A DNA stretch of 64,000 nt from Ryuthela nishihirai (taxonomy: Eukaryota > Arthropoda > Arachnida > Araneae > Heptathelidae), in the NCBI GenBank assembly GCA_038380435.1, contig JAWZYU010000005.1:39020001-39084000 (forward strand), written 5' to 3'. Shown piece after piece: positions 10,690 to 22,489 of this stretch. The position numbers were made by a program, and so were the translations under genes. Each line of letters begins with the position of its first letter. The stretch's first letter is position 1. A model generated the notes under the pieces. That model saw only the letters and a program-made list of their open reading frames with translations, was not told the DNA's origin and did not search any database.

Positions 10690-11280
10690 AAATGTGGCAA
10701 TCTTGAGATGAAGGCAAAATGATCTAAAACTGATAACATTTTGAGATATTTACATAGATCCAGGCTTCATAAATGCTTTCTAAAAACTGCTAGACAGGAG
10801 AGATGACTGTGTCATGTCCTCCGAAAGATCATTTCATACTCTTCCTAAGAAATGGTATATGAAAGCCCTTCTTGCAAATGGAATGTCTAAACAGAGGGTA
10901 TTGTCTAGTCCTGCTACTGACTATGTGAAAGAAAGGTTGTCAGGGATTAAAGTGCAAAAATCCATGGTTGATTTTGTAGTGTATGATTAAACCATACTCA
11001 TGTCAACTCCATTTCAGAGAGTGCAGTGATAGTTCATATAATCTCTGTTGGTACAATTTGTTGTGAAAGTGCAATAGCTTTTTTGTAAAAGACCTCTGGG
11101 CTTTTTAAACAGTTTCAATATCTCACACACTTGGCTAGGGGACCATACCAGAGATGCGTATTCTAGAATGTGATGAATTCTTTTACAAGGGTGCTTACAT
11201 TTGCAGTAACATTTCAATATCATATGCCTGACACAGTTGACTTTCATAGCAATGAAACTGCAGTGTTATGAAAAAGGACA
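10690..11280 (-). mobile_element. LINE C-terminal ORF2 fragment, CR1/Rex-like
   Basis: Minus-strand frame contains HHILEYASLVWSPSQVCEI followed by a Lys-rich stretch, the typical 'LEYAS.VWSP....I..IE..QR' segment just after the RT domain of CR1/Jockey-type LINEs. Downstream the frame is broken, but phrases such as 'SRTRQYPLFRHS' in other frames fit the C-terminal end. Pseudogene. Confidence 0.6.
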
Positions 11281-11349
11281 AATTGAGAGATAGGATGATG
11301 CCCAAGTCAGTCTGTTTTTAGTTCTTTTCAGTATCTGAGGAATCAAGAG

Positions 11350-13480
11350 AATAGGTTTGTTCTATATTATTGTGGCCTATAGTAAAGATTGTAGCTTTAT
11401 CCCTGGGAACATGTAGCCACTGAAGCCGAAGGTATGAAGGTCAGGAAGGATGCTAAATCTCCAACTTGTGTCATACACTTATTTGATGTTGAAGAAAATT
11501 GACACCAGGTGTTATCAACATAAAAAAAGAATTCCTGAATTGCTGTTTTGAAGAGAATCAAGTGGTTTAGGGTAGACCATTGCCTGTGAAAGCCACAATG
11601 GATGTTAGGAAGAAGGCTGGTGTGTTCTAAGTACCAGATGAGCCTGGTGTTTACCATTCTTTCAAATATCTTGAACATGTAGCTCGTCAATGCAATGACA
11701 ATAGGAGGGAATATTGCAGCCCTTCCGTGGCTTGATCAAGGCAACAATAATAGCATCCTACCAGGGACTGGAACTGGGAAAATGCAATTTAAAAGTTGGA
11801 ACAATCAATCCTCACTCGATGGAGAGAGATGTTAGAGCATGGCATAACAGATATTGTCTGTCAGGACAGCATAAGCCTAAGAAGAGTACAGAGCAAGGCA
11901 TAGCTCCTCCACTGTGAACAACCTGTTATAGGACTCCAGGTCATTTGACTGGAAAGATAACAGAGTGTGTTCAGCCTTGCTCTTTTGGGCCAGAAACTCT
12001 GGAGAATATGCAGAAGAATAGATGGATGAAAAAGTTCCCCCCAAGAGAGTTGGAAATTGCTTGGTTATCAGCAATTGCCTGTCCACTGTGCTGCAGCATT
12101 GATAATTTAATGATGTACAGTTCCCATTTATCTTCTGGACTTTATCCGATATGAGCTTACAAGTGGCTGTGCAGGTAAGAAAAGATGTGTACTGTACTTG
12201 ATCCAACATTCCTACTGGTCCAACACCAGATAAAATGGGCTTTTGCCCTGGCCTGTTTGAATGCTTCAAGGTTGGAGGAAGCTGAATATCTTCAACCCCC
12301 TCTCCCTTACAATACTTGTTCTGCAACTTATGAGCTGCAGTGCAGTCAGGATTCTACCACAGTTTTGGGGAGTGAGGGAATAGTGCTAAAGTCTGTGTGA
12401 TGATAGGGGCAGCTACTTGGACAATATAATCAATCATCTCTGTCACTGTAAATCTGATTGGCTCCTGGCTGCCTAGGTGTTGGCTGAATTTACAGAGGAG
12501 TTCGAAACTATGTCAGTCAGCCCAATCAATTCTCCACTGCAATGTTTGCGAGGTGTCACAAGGTCCTGTCGTACACTGGAGAATGTACTCGTCATGATGT
12601 GCCCTCCCATGTAAAGAGTAGAAGGATTGAGGAAGAGCAGATGGAAAGATCAGTGGCAGTAAAAATGTAGGTTAAGGAGTGAAAATGTACTGACAGGTGT
12701 TCAATAGGGAGAGCAAGAGATATGCAAGCATTTCTTGAGGAACCCACCCCTCCTGTTAGTGTCAGTATAGTCCCAAAGAGGACTGTGTGCATTGAAATCT
12801 TCCATGATAAGAAATAGGGCTGGCAGCTGCATGACAAGATCATCAAGGTTTGCCTGGTGGATGACATTACCAAGTGGAGGATAGACAGAGCAGACAGTCA
12901 ACAATAATGCGACGAGGTGGATGGCTTTTGCTCAAAGAGTGGTGGTAAGGGTAATGGACTGGAATGGAGAATGACAGCTTACAAGAATGGGAACTCCCTT
13001 GTGGGTCCTGTAACATCTCTGTCCCAGTCCTGCCAGACAAAAGTGCCAGATCACAGGCATACTGATTGCCTGCAATTAAGTTTCCTGCAGGTACATGCAG
13101 AAGGGTTCATATGCCTGTAGGAGAATCTTGATTTCAAACTTTTGTGGAACTCACAGCAATTCCAATCTAGCAGTGTGGCAATCTCTGGTCTTAGAAGAAG
13201 GTGTAGATGACAATTTTATGTTTAAATTCAGCTTTGAAGAGAGAGTTTCTGGAAAAATATGGGGCCTGTGTTCATGTCCTCAGAGTCATCCAAAGGAACT
13301 GGATCTCACACCACAAAAAAAAAGAGGAAGAGAGGTTGTATTGTTTTTTCTGTCCAAGTGATTTAGAAGATCTGGAAGTCTGAGGTCAAGAAGGAGGAGG
13401 CCTTCTAGAGGTGAAAATGGAAGGTGTAGAAGCAGGAACTGAAACCAGTGTTTAAAAACCAGCAGATACAGACTTGGATT
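11350..13480 (-). mobile_element. I/Jockey-like LINE copy (family B), endonuclease and RT, decayed
   Basis: High to low coordinate: an endonuclease part with LLTVCSVYPPLGNVIHQ and MEDFNAHSPLWDYTDTNRRG (12904-12700; the DFNAHSP segment is the APE-endonuclease GDFNA motif), a middle part with frameshifts, then RT pieces FKIFERMVNTRLIWYLE and HCGFHRQWSTLNHLI (11690-11500). Segments match 6440-7640, so both derive from one family. About 2.1 kb is preserved and no frame is intact. Confidence 0.8.
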
Positions 13481-13489
13481 TTGCTTGAA

Positions 13490-14322
13490 AAAGGCCAAAT
13501 TGTAATGGCCAGATGATTGGATCAGAGCATTTCTGAGATGGCAAGGCTTGTGGGGTGCTCATGGTCAGCTGTGGTTAGTATCTATAAAAAGTGGTCCAAG
13601 GAGGGAAAAACCATGAACCACCAGCAAGGTGTGGACCGACCACGGCTCATCGATGCTAGAGATGAATGAAGGCTATCCTATATGGTGCGAGCCAACAGAA
13701 GGGATACTGTGCCACAACTCGTCCGTAATTTGAATGATGGTGATGGTAGTAATGTGTCACAACACACAGTACATTGAACCCTGCTGAAAATGGGGCTGCA
13801 TAGCCGCAGGCCGCTTTGAGTGCCCATGCTAACCTCGATTCACTGCCAAAAGCACCAACAATAGGCACATGAGCATCAAAACTGGACCTTGAATGATTGG
13901 AAGAAGATCATCTGGTCTGATGAATCTTGTTTCCTGTTGCACCATGTGGATGGCCAGGTATGAGTGCGCCATTTACCAGGGGAAGTGTTGGCACGAGGAT
14001 GAACTGTGAGACGAAAACAAGTTGGTGGAGGAAGTGTAATGCTTTGGGCTATGTTCTGCTGGGAAACCCTGGGTCTGGTCATTCATGTGCAGGAATCTAT
14101 GATGTCTACCACTTACCTAAACATAATTGCAAATCAGGTACATCCTTTCATGGCAAAGGCATATCCCTCTAATAATGCCTTCTTTCAGCGAGATAACGTG
14201 CCATGCCACACTGTCTATATTGTTCAAGAATGGTTCGTGGAACATGAGGAAGACTTCCAAGTATTGTCCTGGTCTCCAAATTCCCCAGACATCAATCCAG
14301 TCCAGCATCTGAATGCCCAATA
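13490..14322 (+). pseudogene. Tc1-like transposase remnant, DD36-type, catalytic E replaced
   Basis: Plus-strand remnant. The N-terminal helix-turn-helix region (around 13510-13620: ISEMARLVGCSWSAVVSIYKKW in a frame with an early break) is followed by VMLWAMFCWETLG, then FFQRDNVPCHTVYIV and LSWSPNSPDINPVQHL (14006-14323). The spacing from the second Asp (RDN) to the final acid position is 36 residues, and that position is Gln instead of Glu, after which a stop follows. Frameshifts near 13660 and 13930 also disable it. No terminal inverted repeats were recognised. Confidence 0.8.
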
Positions 14323-14334
14323 GATCTTTTGGTT

Positions 14335-14610
14335 ATCTCCATCCTTTGTGAAAGGAAGTACCATCTTCTCTTAAAAAAACACCTGTCAAGTGAGTTCCCT
14401 TTGCCAACCTTGTCTGAGCTGTTGGGGTGACCTGATCATTTATTCTATGTAAAAAAGTGCTGCTCAGAGGTAAAAGAACAACAGCTATCACACATAATTC
14501 AATGCTGTTATAAAGAGCCATCATTATGTTAACTAACTTATCCATTATACCATATGATACCACAATAATCCATAAATTATGCTGATTTGCATACATCAGA
14601 ATCCTCAAAC
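14335..14610 (-). mobile_element. RTE-like LINE family A fragment (RT part)
   Basis: Minus-strand NQHNLWIIVVSYGIMDKLVN and ALYNSIELC match the RT segment of the copy at 19390-21955 (HHNFWLIVISYGIPDKLVN). It lies downstream of the C-terminal fragment at 14640-15290 in transcription direction, so the two are separate or rearranged insertions. Confidence 0.65.
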
Positions 14611-14639
14611 AGCTATTGGCTGCTGAAATTCAATGAGAT

Positions 14640-15290
14640 TGCAGTTTAGATCTCCAAACATGTCTATCCTAAGCTACATCTGCTGCATCTGGCCACTGCA
14701 CACCAATTCTAACAAGGTCTTGTTTGACACTGTCTGCCCACTGCATCCTACGTCTCTCCCTCTTTCTGAAGCCTTTGGGCACACTGTTCATAACCCTAGT
14801 CGCTGATCTATAATTATCCATACGAGCAACATGACCAAACCAATGGAGTCTCTATCTGCACAATATGCTGCTTAAAGAAGGTTGCCGACTCCTTTGCCTA
14901 ACCTCTTCATTGCTTACAAAGTTGAACCACCTAATACCCAAGATACCGTGTAAGCATCTAGAATCAAAAGCATCAAGTTTCCTGTTATCTTGTTTACAAA
15001 GCATCCAAGTTTCACTATCATAACCAACTCTAGAAAGAACCAAACTATTATAGATTCTAATTATAATCTTTAGATATATACTCTTATTTATCCACACTCT
15101 CCATAGATACTTAAAAGTCCCAGCAGCAATCCCTATACTTCTCTTTATCTTATGCCACATATCACCAGTATCTGTTTACATAGCTCCCAAGATAATTAAA
15201 CTGAGGCACTTGGTCTAAGCCTGAAAAACTGGCTTACATGTAATGGTCACGCTATTTTTTACATGCTCAGCCCCAAAAAAATTAACTTTA
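14640..15290 (-). mobile_element. RTE-like LINE family A, 3' end fragment
   Basis: The frame at 15160-14852 contains SRVGYDSETWMLCKQDNRKLDAFDSRC and LGIRWFNFVSNEEVRQRS, the C-terminal segment seen in RTE-type LINEs (ETWTL ... L.AF...C...ILGI.W). It is followed by sequence corresponding to the 3' untranslated end at 19480-19400. 5'-truncated dead copy. Confidence 0.75.
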
Positions 15291-16290
15291 TAACTATTTT
15301 GCCAAATAATTAACGAAAGGAATTGTGGCATGCTATATGCCAAATTAATCACCATTTAATTCTGGATTTTCTGAAAGCATTTTGCAAAAAAAGACACTTA
15401 GACTTTTGTGTTTTTTTTATTGGATATATACCCATCCCAGGCTGTGCAAGAGACCTACAATGGCCCATTAACTAAGGTAATGTTATTCTAACTGAAGACA
15501 ACAGTTCAAACTACCATTGCAGGAAAAATGAAACCCAAACTGTGGAAATATTTAAGGATATCAGTGCAAAATAGTAAGGACTTTCAGGGGATCATGACCT
15601 ATAGAAAATTGTACAAAAGTGTGTTAAAAGATATGTCAGTAACCACATCTTTATGATCTTTTATCTAAATACAGCATGATAGTGATAATGCACTGAATAT
15701 GACTAATTTTATTAGGGCGTTTTTAGAGTCAAGTAGTAAAAAATAAATCTGGCAATGCAAAAAAATTAAAAAAAAGCAAACAAACTAATAGACAGAAATA
15801 TAATGCCCATGAATAGGAAGGCAATTTATATTTTAATAGCAGCAAAATAAAGTGTTATTTTTATCTGTAGGGAGTGTTATTTTTGTTTATTATACTGATA
15901 AAATATTTAGATAGCAGATCAATATATCTTTTTAACCAGTACCTGTTAGATCATTGTATACCAGATTAACACTTCCAGGGTCATGTCTGAGAAACTGGTT
16001 TACATCCAGAGGCCCAGATATTTTTTCACTATGATCAGCCAAAAAAAAGTTGACTTTAGGACTTTTTTTTTTGCCAAATAACTAATGAAAGGAATTAGGG
16101 CATGTTATATGTTAAATTAATCAGCATTTAATTCTAGATTTTCTGGGGAAATATATTTTACAAAAAAGACAACTAGTTTTATTTTAATAGGGCGTTTTTA
16201 GTGTCATGTTTGGCAAAAATAAATATTAAAAAAAAATTAATTGGCAGAAATTATTATAATACACATGAAAGAAAGGCCATTTCTCAATAA
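15235..16290. repeat. Two diverged direct copies of an AT-rich repeat
   Basis: 15235-15420 and 16000-16170 share an ordered set of words (GCCAAATAA, GAAAGGAATT, CATTTAATTCT, GATTTTCTG). 15705-15825 likewise matches 16170-16285 (ATAGGGCGTTTTTAG). The first copy is therefore interrupted by about 280 bases. Nature of the repeat is unknown. Confidence 0.55.
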
Positions 16291-16974
16291 CCAAAAGGAA
16301 ATATTTATTTGAAATAAGAAAATTACTCCCGTTTTAGTAACTTTTTTTGAGTACCATACTTTGAGAAAAGACCAGGCATTTCGCCAACTGTGGTGAGTCA
16401 TATAAACAAGTGAACTTTAAAAAAGTTTAATCACAATTTTATTGTTAAAACAAATTAAATGCCCTTAATTATGCTCTTAAGTTTAGACATGAATTAAGCT
16501 TTTCTAATTCAAGATGTTGCAGTATACAACATGGAGTAGTTTTAGTTTATTATAATTTGTAAAACAATGTTACTTTCACTAAGTAAAGTTCTATATACTG
16601 CTATTTTTGATATGCTTTGCTGAACATAGGAATCTTGTTTATTCTCACATAACAACTGTTATGAGAGAATAATCTATTATAGTATAGCATTAAACAAGCT
16701 TCTGTAGTTGAACATGGGCGCATTAAACATTGTTCTTGTCAAACCAGATGTTGCATGATGTGATGATTTCTTTGCCATTTGCTGTTATTTTAGGCTGGTA
16801 CACTCAACACTAAAAATCTATTGGTGACATCATAAGTGAAGAAATACAGTCCTTCATATTTTCAGGATATTCGGCACTTTGCAGACTGATGATGAGCATC
16901 AGTGTTCAATGGCTGATGGTAAGTATCCAAGTGCAAAGATTTTAAACCCAGTCTCATTGTTTTAAAGCCCATGT
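16291..16974. other. AT-rich intron, nothing recognised
   Basis: No coding, RNA or repeat signal could be supported here. Confidence 0.4.
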
Positions 16975-17345
16975 CAGCAAAAATTTTTCCACAAAAACAT
17001 TTATTGATTTATACATGTTTAAATGTCAATAGGTAACACTGAGATTATCAATTATTGCTTAAATCATTAATAATGTTAAATAGCGTGATGTGACTTCATT
17101 ATTTATTTTCATCTTACTCAGAGCACTAAAAAGAAATAATTGCCATCCAAGATCATAGATGGCACCAAAAGAAGGTGCCCAAAATTCATGGGAATAATGA
17201 TAAGTCATTATTAGTGCAAAAAAGACTGAGCTGGCATTAGTTCAACAGGTTAGAATACTCTGCATGTCTCTGGAGATGCGAGTTCGAATCCCATATATCG
17301 GAAATATTTTTCCACAAAAACGTTTATTTAAAGATACACAATTAA
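16975..17345 (+). repeat. tRNA-like repeat, second family, copy 1
   Basis: A tRNA-like segment at 17228-17302 carries a clear B box (GAGTTCGAATCCC) and a poor A box (TTAGTTCAACAGG). It is bounded on both sides by a direct repeat resembling TTTCCACAAAAACATTTATT. The family recurs at 25640-25990 (plus) and 28190-28610 (minus). Not a functional tRNA: the arms cannot be folded into a standard cloverleaf by eye. Confidence 0.55.
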
Positions 17346-17392
17346 AATGACCTTTTTGTTCAGAAATGAATTAAAAATAACCTAAAATTCTA

Positions 17393-17700
17393 TGTCATTG
17401 AGCAATAAAATTTTGAAGTTTATCCTTCAAACTATTTGTATGTTAAAAATTTTTAGGAGAAAATTTCAAAGTTTTTCAGAGTAAGGACAGTGCTCCATCT
17501 TCAGTGAACTTACCATATAGTGTTACTTCATTAACCATATAGTGTCATTTCACTGAAGATGGAGTGCTGTCCTTGCTCTGAAAAGCTTCTGAGTTTTCTC
17601 CTAAAAACTTTTAACGTGCCAATAGTTTGAAGAATTTTAACGTGAAATAGTTCAAATTTTATTGCTCAATGATAGATAATTTTAAGTTATTTTTAACATT
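17393..17700. repeat. Foldback repeat with about 120-base arms
   Basis: Two inverted arms (17393-17510 and 17550-17690) share, in opposite orientation, ATTGAGCAATAAAATTT, a pyrimidine-rich middle and the ACTGAAGATGGAG word. One arm also matches about 180-330 at the window start, next to a PLE fragment, so this may be a PLE terminal snap-back structure. Confidence 0.65.
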
Positions 17701-17937
17701 TAAAGATAAATAAAAGAACAAAATATCAACCTAATACATTGAAATTTTAAAAGCTTTAAGCATAAGTAAAATTCCTCTTTGCTACTCATTTCCACATCCT
17801 TCATCAGATATTGTTTTCAGGCAACGTGATGATTAGTACAGATTGCTTATATTAGACTGTCCCCTTGTGATGCTTTATGGTAGGAATATGGTAATTTTCT
17901 ACTAGTAAGTTCTATGCAGTGGCCAGGAGGGTTATAT

Positions 17938-18100
17938 CTGTATGCGGAGGGTTTCTTTATGTAGATTAATGATTACGCTTTCCATATAATAGGTATCACC
18001 AAATTACAATATAAAAAAATAGCCTCACCATCTACCAATATCAATTAAATTAAATGGAAAGTGTAATCATTAATCTACATAAAGGAGCCCTCTGCAATAT
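17938..18100. repeat. Inverted repeat, about 42-base arms
   Basis: 17943-17985 and 18053-18097 are inverted copies (TAATGATTACGCTTTCCAT against ATGGAAAGTGTAATCATTA and on into TCTACATAAAG), separated by about 66 bases. May be a remnant of a MITE or PLE end. Confidence 0.6.
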
Positions 18101-18685
18101 TTGCAAACTTTGCACTAAACATTATGATTTTTTTGGGGGTGTTGAATTTTGGTGATTTTTGGCAAAGTCCCAAAAATGATAGTGCACCCAAGCAAAAAAA
18201 AAATCATAAAGTGACATAGCCAAAATAATGAGGGAGAAAAATAAAAACTTAAAAAAAAAAGCATGCAATATAAACTTAAAAACCCATAATTGAAATTAAA
18301 AAAAAAATTTGCAGAGATCAGGTGAGGGTGCAGGATGGAGGTTAGAAATGCTTGCTGAAATTGTCTTCCCACATGTCAAGGAACACATTCCCACATGTCA
18401 AGGAACACATTCCCACAAGTCATCACAATGTCAAGGAAGTCCTTTTTGCTTCTGCATCCAAGACCTCTTTCATTTTCAGGAAATAATACACGATCAAAGT
18501 TTTTTTTTTACTCGAAATGAAAAAATTAAAGCAAACTTAGCATATAACTTAATGCGATGTTAAAATATCCACAACTTTAAGCCCAGCCATACGATGTAGC
18601 ATAACTGCAAAAAATCAGTAGATCAACCAACCAAAAGTTAGATAATTTACATAAATAAAATCAATCTACAGAAATGATATAAAAA
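18101..18685. other. AT-rich intron with a short tandem duplication
   Basis: Near 18368-18412 the words CACATGTCAAGGAACACATTC occur in tandem. No gene was recognised. Confidence 0.4.
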
Positions 18686-18689
18686 AAAT

Positions 18690-19095
18690 ACTCTCTCAAG
18701 CAGCTGCTTGCTACAGAGGTTTGACAAGAGAGTACCAGTTTAATATGCCATAGAGAAGGTCTGTGAGGAAGGCTAGACCTCAGCAGAAAGACAACACACA
18801 CATCCAGGCCTGGAACCCAAGTTCCTTCACCTAGTAGCCAAACATGTTAACTACTCAGCCATGTGTCAGCTTACAGAAATGAATAAACAAATAAATAAAT
18901 ACCCCCTCAAGCAGCTGCTTGCCACAGAGGTCTGACAGGAGCCTGTCAGTTTATATGCCACAGTAGGAGATCTGAGAGGATGGCAGGACCTCAGCAGAAA
19001 AATGACACACACATCCATGCCTAATCCGAGACTTGAACCCAGGTCCCTTAGATCAGTAGCCAAGCGTGCTAACCACTAGGCCATGGGACGTCCCA
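18690..19095 (-). repeat. Two tandem tRNA-derived SINE copies
   Basis: 18690-18860 and 18893-19095 are diverged direct copies (shared words: CTCAAGCAGCTGCTTG, CACACACATCCA). Read on the minus strand the better-kept second copy has an A box like GCCTAGTGGTTAGCAC and B box GGGTTCAAGTCTC, followed by a body of about 130 bases. This is a different SINE family from that at 9287. Confidence 0.65.
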
Positions 19096-19389
19096 GAAAT
19101 GAAAACTAAGGTTTAATTTTAAAATAAATAAAATACTAACTGTATGAAAGAAGATTATATCCAATGTGTGCGGATGAAACTATATACAATCTACCAAGTA
19201 GCCACTTAACACATAGAGGTAGCATTTGTGAGCCACCTGCAACTTCCTCTGTTATGATCTAGTTTAAGCTACAGCCAGTCTTGAACAACAAGCTCTGGCT
19301 AAGAAGGCACTCTTTTTAATTATAGTTTCGATTTCAATACTGGGAACAAACATAGAATTCTGGAATAAATGATGGAACTAATTTTCATC

Positions 19390-21955
19390 CTCCTCCTCCT
19401 CCTCAAGCCGCCATGGGCTACAGAGGTCCAACCAGACAGTGCAATTTAGTTCTCCAAGCAAGTCTGTTCTGAGCTACATCAACTGCATCTGCCCACCAAT
19501 TCTAATAAGGTCCTGTTTGACATTGTCAGCCCATCGCATCCTAGGGATCCTCCTCTTTCTGAGGCCTTCGGGAACACTGTTCATAACCCTATTCGACAAT
19601 CTATAATTATTCATACGGGCAACATGGCCAAACCAACGGAGTCTCTCTCTGCACAATATGCTGCTTAAAGGAGGTTGCAAACTCCTTTGCCTAACCTCAT
19701 CATTAGTTACAAAGTTAAACCACCTAATGCCCAAGATACTGCATAAGCATCTAGAATCAAAAGCATCTAGTTTCCTGCTATCTTGTTTACAAAGTGTCCA
19801 AGTTTCACTACCATAACTAACCCTAGAAAGAACCCAACTATTATACAGTCTAATTTTGGTCTTTAAGTGTATATGCCTATTTCTCCACACTCTCCATAAA
19901 TTCTTAAAGGTCCTGGCAGCAATCCCTATCCATCTGTTAATGTCATTCCACACATCACCAGCATCTGTTACATAGCTCCCAAGATAAACTGTGACACCTG
20001 CTCAAGATTGCAACCATTCAGATTAACTGAATCATAGCCTGCACAACCAATTTTGATCACTTTAGTTTTCTCTCTGTTTATAACCAAACCTACTCTACTA
20101 CAAGTTTCATTAATAGCTCGAATGAAAAAGTTCATCTCATCAACATCATTTGCCAAAAGGGCTAAATCATCAGCATAATCTAAATCAGAAATTTTAGTAT
20201 CTCCAGTCCATTTAAGGCCAAAATCTTTCCCTTGAAGTGAATTTCGCATAACATAATCAATAACCAAACTAAAGAGAAAAGGAGACAAAATGCACCCTTG
20301 TCGAACACCAGAAGTAATGCTAAACCAATTGCTACAAGCCTTATGTACTCTCACACATGACTTGGTGTTATTATAGAGAGCTTTTATTATGTTAACTAAC
20401 TTGTCTGGTATACCATATGATATCACAATCAACCAGAAATTATGATGATCAACAGTCGAAAGCCTTTTTGAAATCAACAAAACTAGCAACCAAAGGTTTC
20501 TGAAACACTAAACATTTCTCAAGAATCTGCCTAAGTGAAAATATCTGATCCACACATCCCCTACCACTTCTGAATCCACATTGCTCATCACGCAATTGAC
20601 TGTCAACCAGATTCTTAATTCTATTAAGCAAAATCATGGAAAGAACTTTACCTGGAACAGAGAGTAGGCTGATACCCCTATAGTTATCACAAAAACTGCG
20701 ATCACCTTTTTTGAAAATAGGGATAACAATAGCTCTGGTAAAATCCTTAGGAACCATGCCTTTATCATAAAAGATATTCAGAATTTCAGTCATCCAAGTG
20801 GTAACCGAAACATTCCCAGCTCTAAGCATTTCTGTAGTAATTTCATCTACCCTGGGGATTTATGTAGTTTAAGTTTAGAAACAGCCAAAATAACTTCAGA
20901 TTGTGTTATAGGGCCAACATTAAAGCCACTAATGCATCTATCATCATTGCAAACAATGGGAATAGAACTAACTGCATTGTTTAGAATATCACTGAAATGC
21001 TCAGCCCACCTAGCCATGACAGAATCCTCACTTTCTATAACCTTACCTTATTTATCCTTCAATCCCTGTATACCTGTCCGTTTTCTACCACACAAAACAT
21101 TAACTATCTGGTACAGCTCTCTGCTGTTGTGCTGTCTAACTGCTTCCTCGGCTTTGTCAGCCAAACCATCAAGCCAAAGATTCTTATATTAGCCAAGATT
21201 CAGCAGCTAACTGATCTTTTACACGTTTATTAAGTTCTCTGTAATGCTTTCTATTAGGACTAGTAGGGTATTGATTAAGGACATTCCTACAGTTCTTTCT
21301 TTCCGAAATAAGCTCAAGTGCCTTATCACTCAGATAATTCTGCCTCTTCTGTTCCTTTTTTCCTAAAAGAGTACTGTTAGTGTCCAAAAAAGCCTGTTTA
21401 AAATGATCCCATTCTTCCTCAACTTCAGTAGTAAGCATACCATGACTGTCATAATGACTAAGTAACCTATCATGGTAAGCTTTGGCTATAACTGGGTCTT
21501 TCAGAGCTTTAGTATTAAAAGCAAGTTTTTTAACCCTAGCACAACACTTTTTAAGTTTAAGTTGCAAGCCACTTTTAACAAGATAATGGTCAGATCCAAT
21601 TTCAGCTCCCCTATATGACCTGGTATTCCTAACAGAACTAGCCCATTTGCTGTTAATTAATATATAATCAATCATATTCTTATGCAGCCCATCGGGTGAA
21701 ACCCATGTGTACTTATGTATGTCATGGTGTTTGTAATAAGTGTTAGTTATTCTGAATCCATTGAGTTTACTTACCTGCAGGAGACGTTGCTCATTGCCAT
21801 TGCAGCCACCAATACCAAAAGGGCCTATTACTCCTCCCCAAAGGTCAGAGTCAGTACCAACTTTGGCATTGAAGTCACCAAGAACAAGGGATAATTTGCT
21901 GCAAATAAAAACTTCATGACTTTCACATTTCACCACCAAAACTTCAAATTTCTAA
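19390..21955 (-). mobile_element. RTE-like LINE family A, 5'-truncated copy with endonuclease and RT
   Basis: Minus-strand ORF2 broken into three main frames. 21939-21184: APE endonuclease part with VLGDFNAKVGTDSDLWG, YTWVSPDG, MIDYILINSKW and EIGSDHYLV. 20829-20449 and 20489-19968: RT with FKKGDRSFCDNYRGISLL, GVRQGCILSPFLFSLVIDY and DLDYADDLALLA. 19953-19474: C-terminal part with YGSETWTLCKQDSRKLDAFD. Its 3' end is a CCTCCT/CATC-type microsatellite at about 19385-19400. The YADD catalytic motif is intact, but frameshifts separate the frames. The 5' end stops inside the endonuclease at about 21955, typical of target-primed reverse transcription. RTE clade is inferred from the ETWTL...ILGI.W tail. 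Confidence 0.85.
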
Positions 21956-22489
21956 CTTAACTATTTTCAACTTTTTCCACCATTAGAGGGAACAATTATA
22001 GCTTTGTTTGGCTTGTTAAAAACAAGTTTGGCTGGCAGGCAGGCATCCAAGTCCATCCATCCATTGACCAACATTTTATTTGAAGTCTGAGAATTGAGAA
22101 ATATTGAGAGGCTTTATGACTATTTAGATATATATTTAATTCTCTATGACACTGTTAGATGTTTTTAAGTGTCCTATACTATCAAGTACCAAAAGTTATC
22201 AAGGAGATTTTACATACTGTACCATCCATCCATCCATCCATCCATCTGTCTGTTTCCAGGAGTTTTGCATGAACAAGTTGTTTAGTTATAGCAGGAACAA
22301 CTCATAGAATGCTGGGATAAATCCATCAAAAATAATTCTAGGCATATTGAAATAATGTTAAAGTAGAAAAGAGAGCAAAAAACAGAGGGGAAAAATCGAG
22401 GTACATCATACCTAATTACTTCCAAAATCTTCCTATTTTGAAATAGCAATGTTTGGTTAATTTTAGGGAGAATTTCGAAACTTTAAGAA
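21956..22489. other. Intron with CCAT microsatellite
   Basis: A run of about six CCAT units at 22224-22249 lies in otherwise unremarkable AT-rich sequence. Confidence 0.5.

Noticed and set aside
17228..17302. Functional tRNA gene on the plus strand
   Set aside because: Good B box only; no standard cloverleaf, and it is part of a repeated unit.
17790..17830. Hammerhead motif (CTGATGAAGG on the minus strand)
   Set aside because: CTGATGA is followed by GGATGTGGAAATG, but no flanking stem I or stem II pairing was found.
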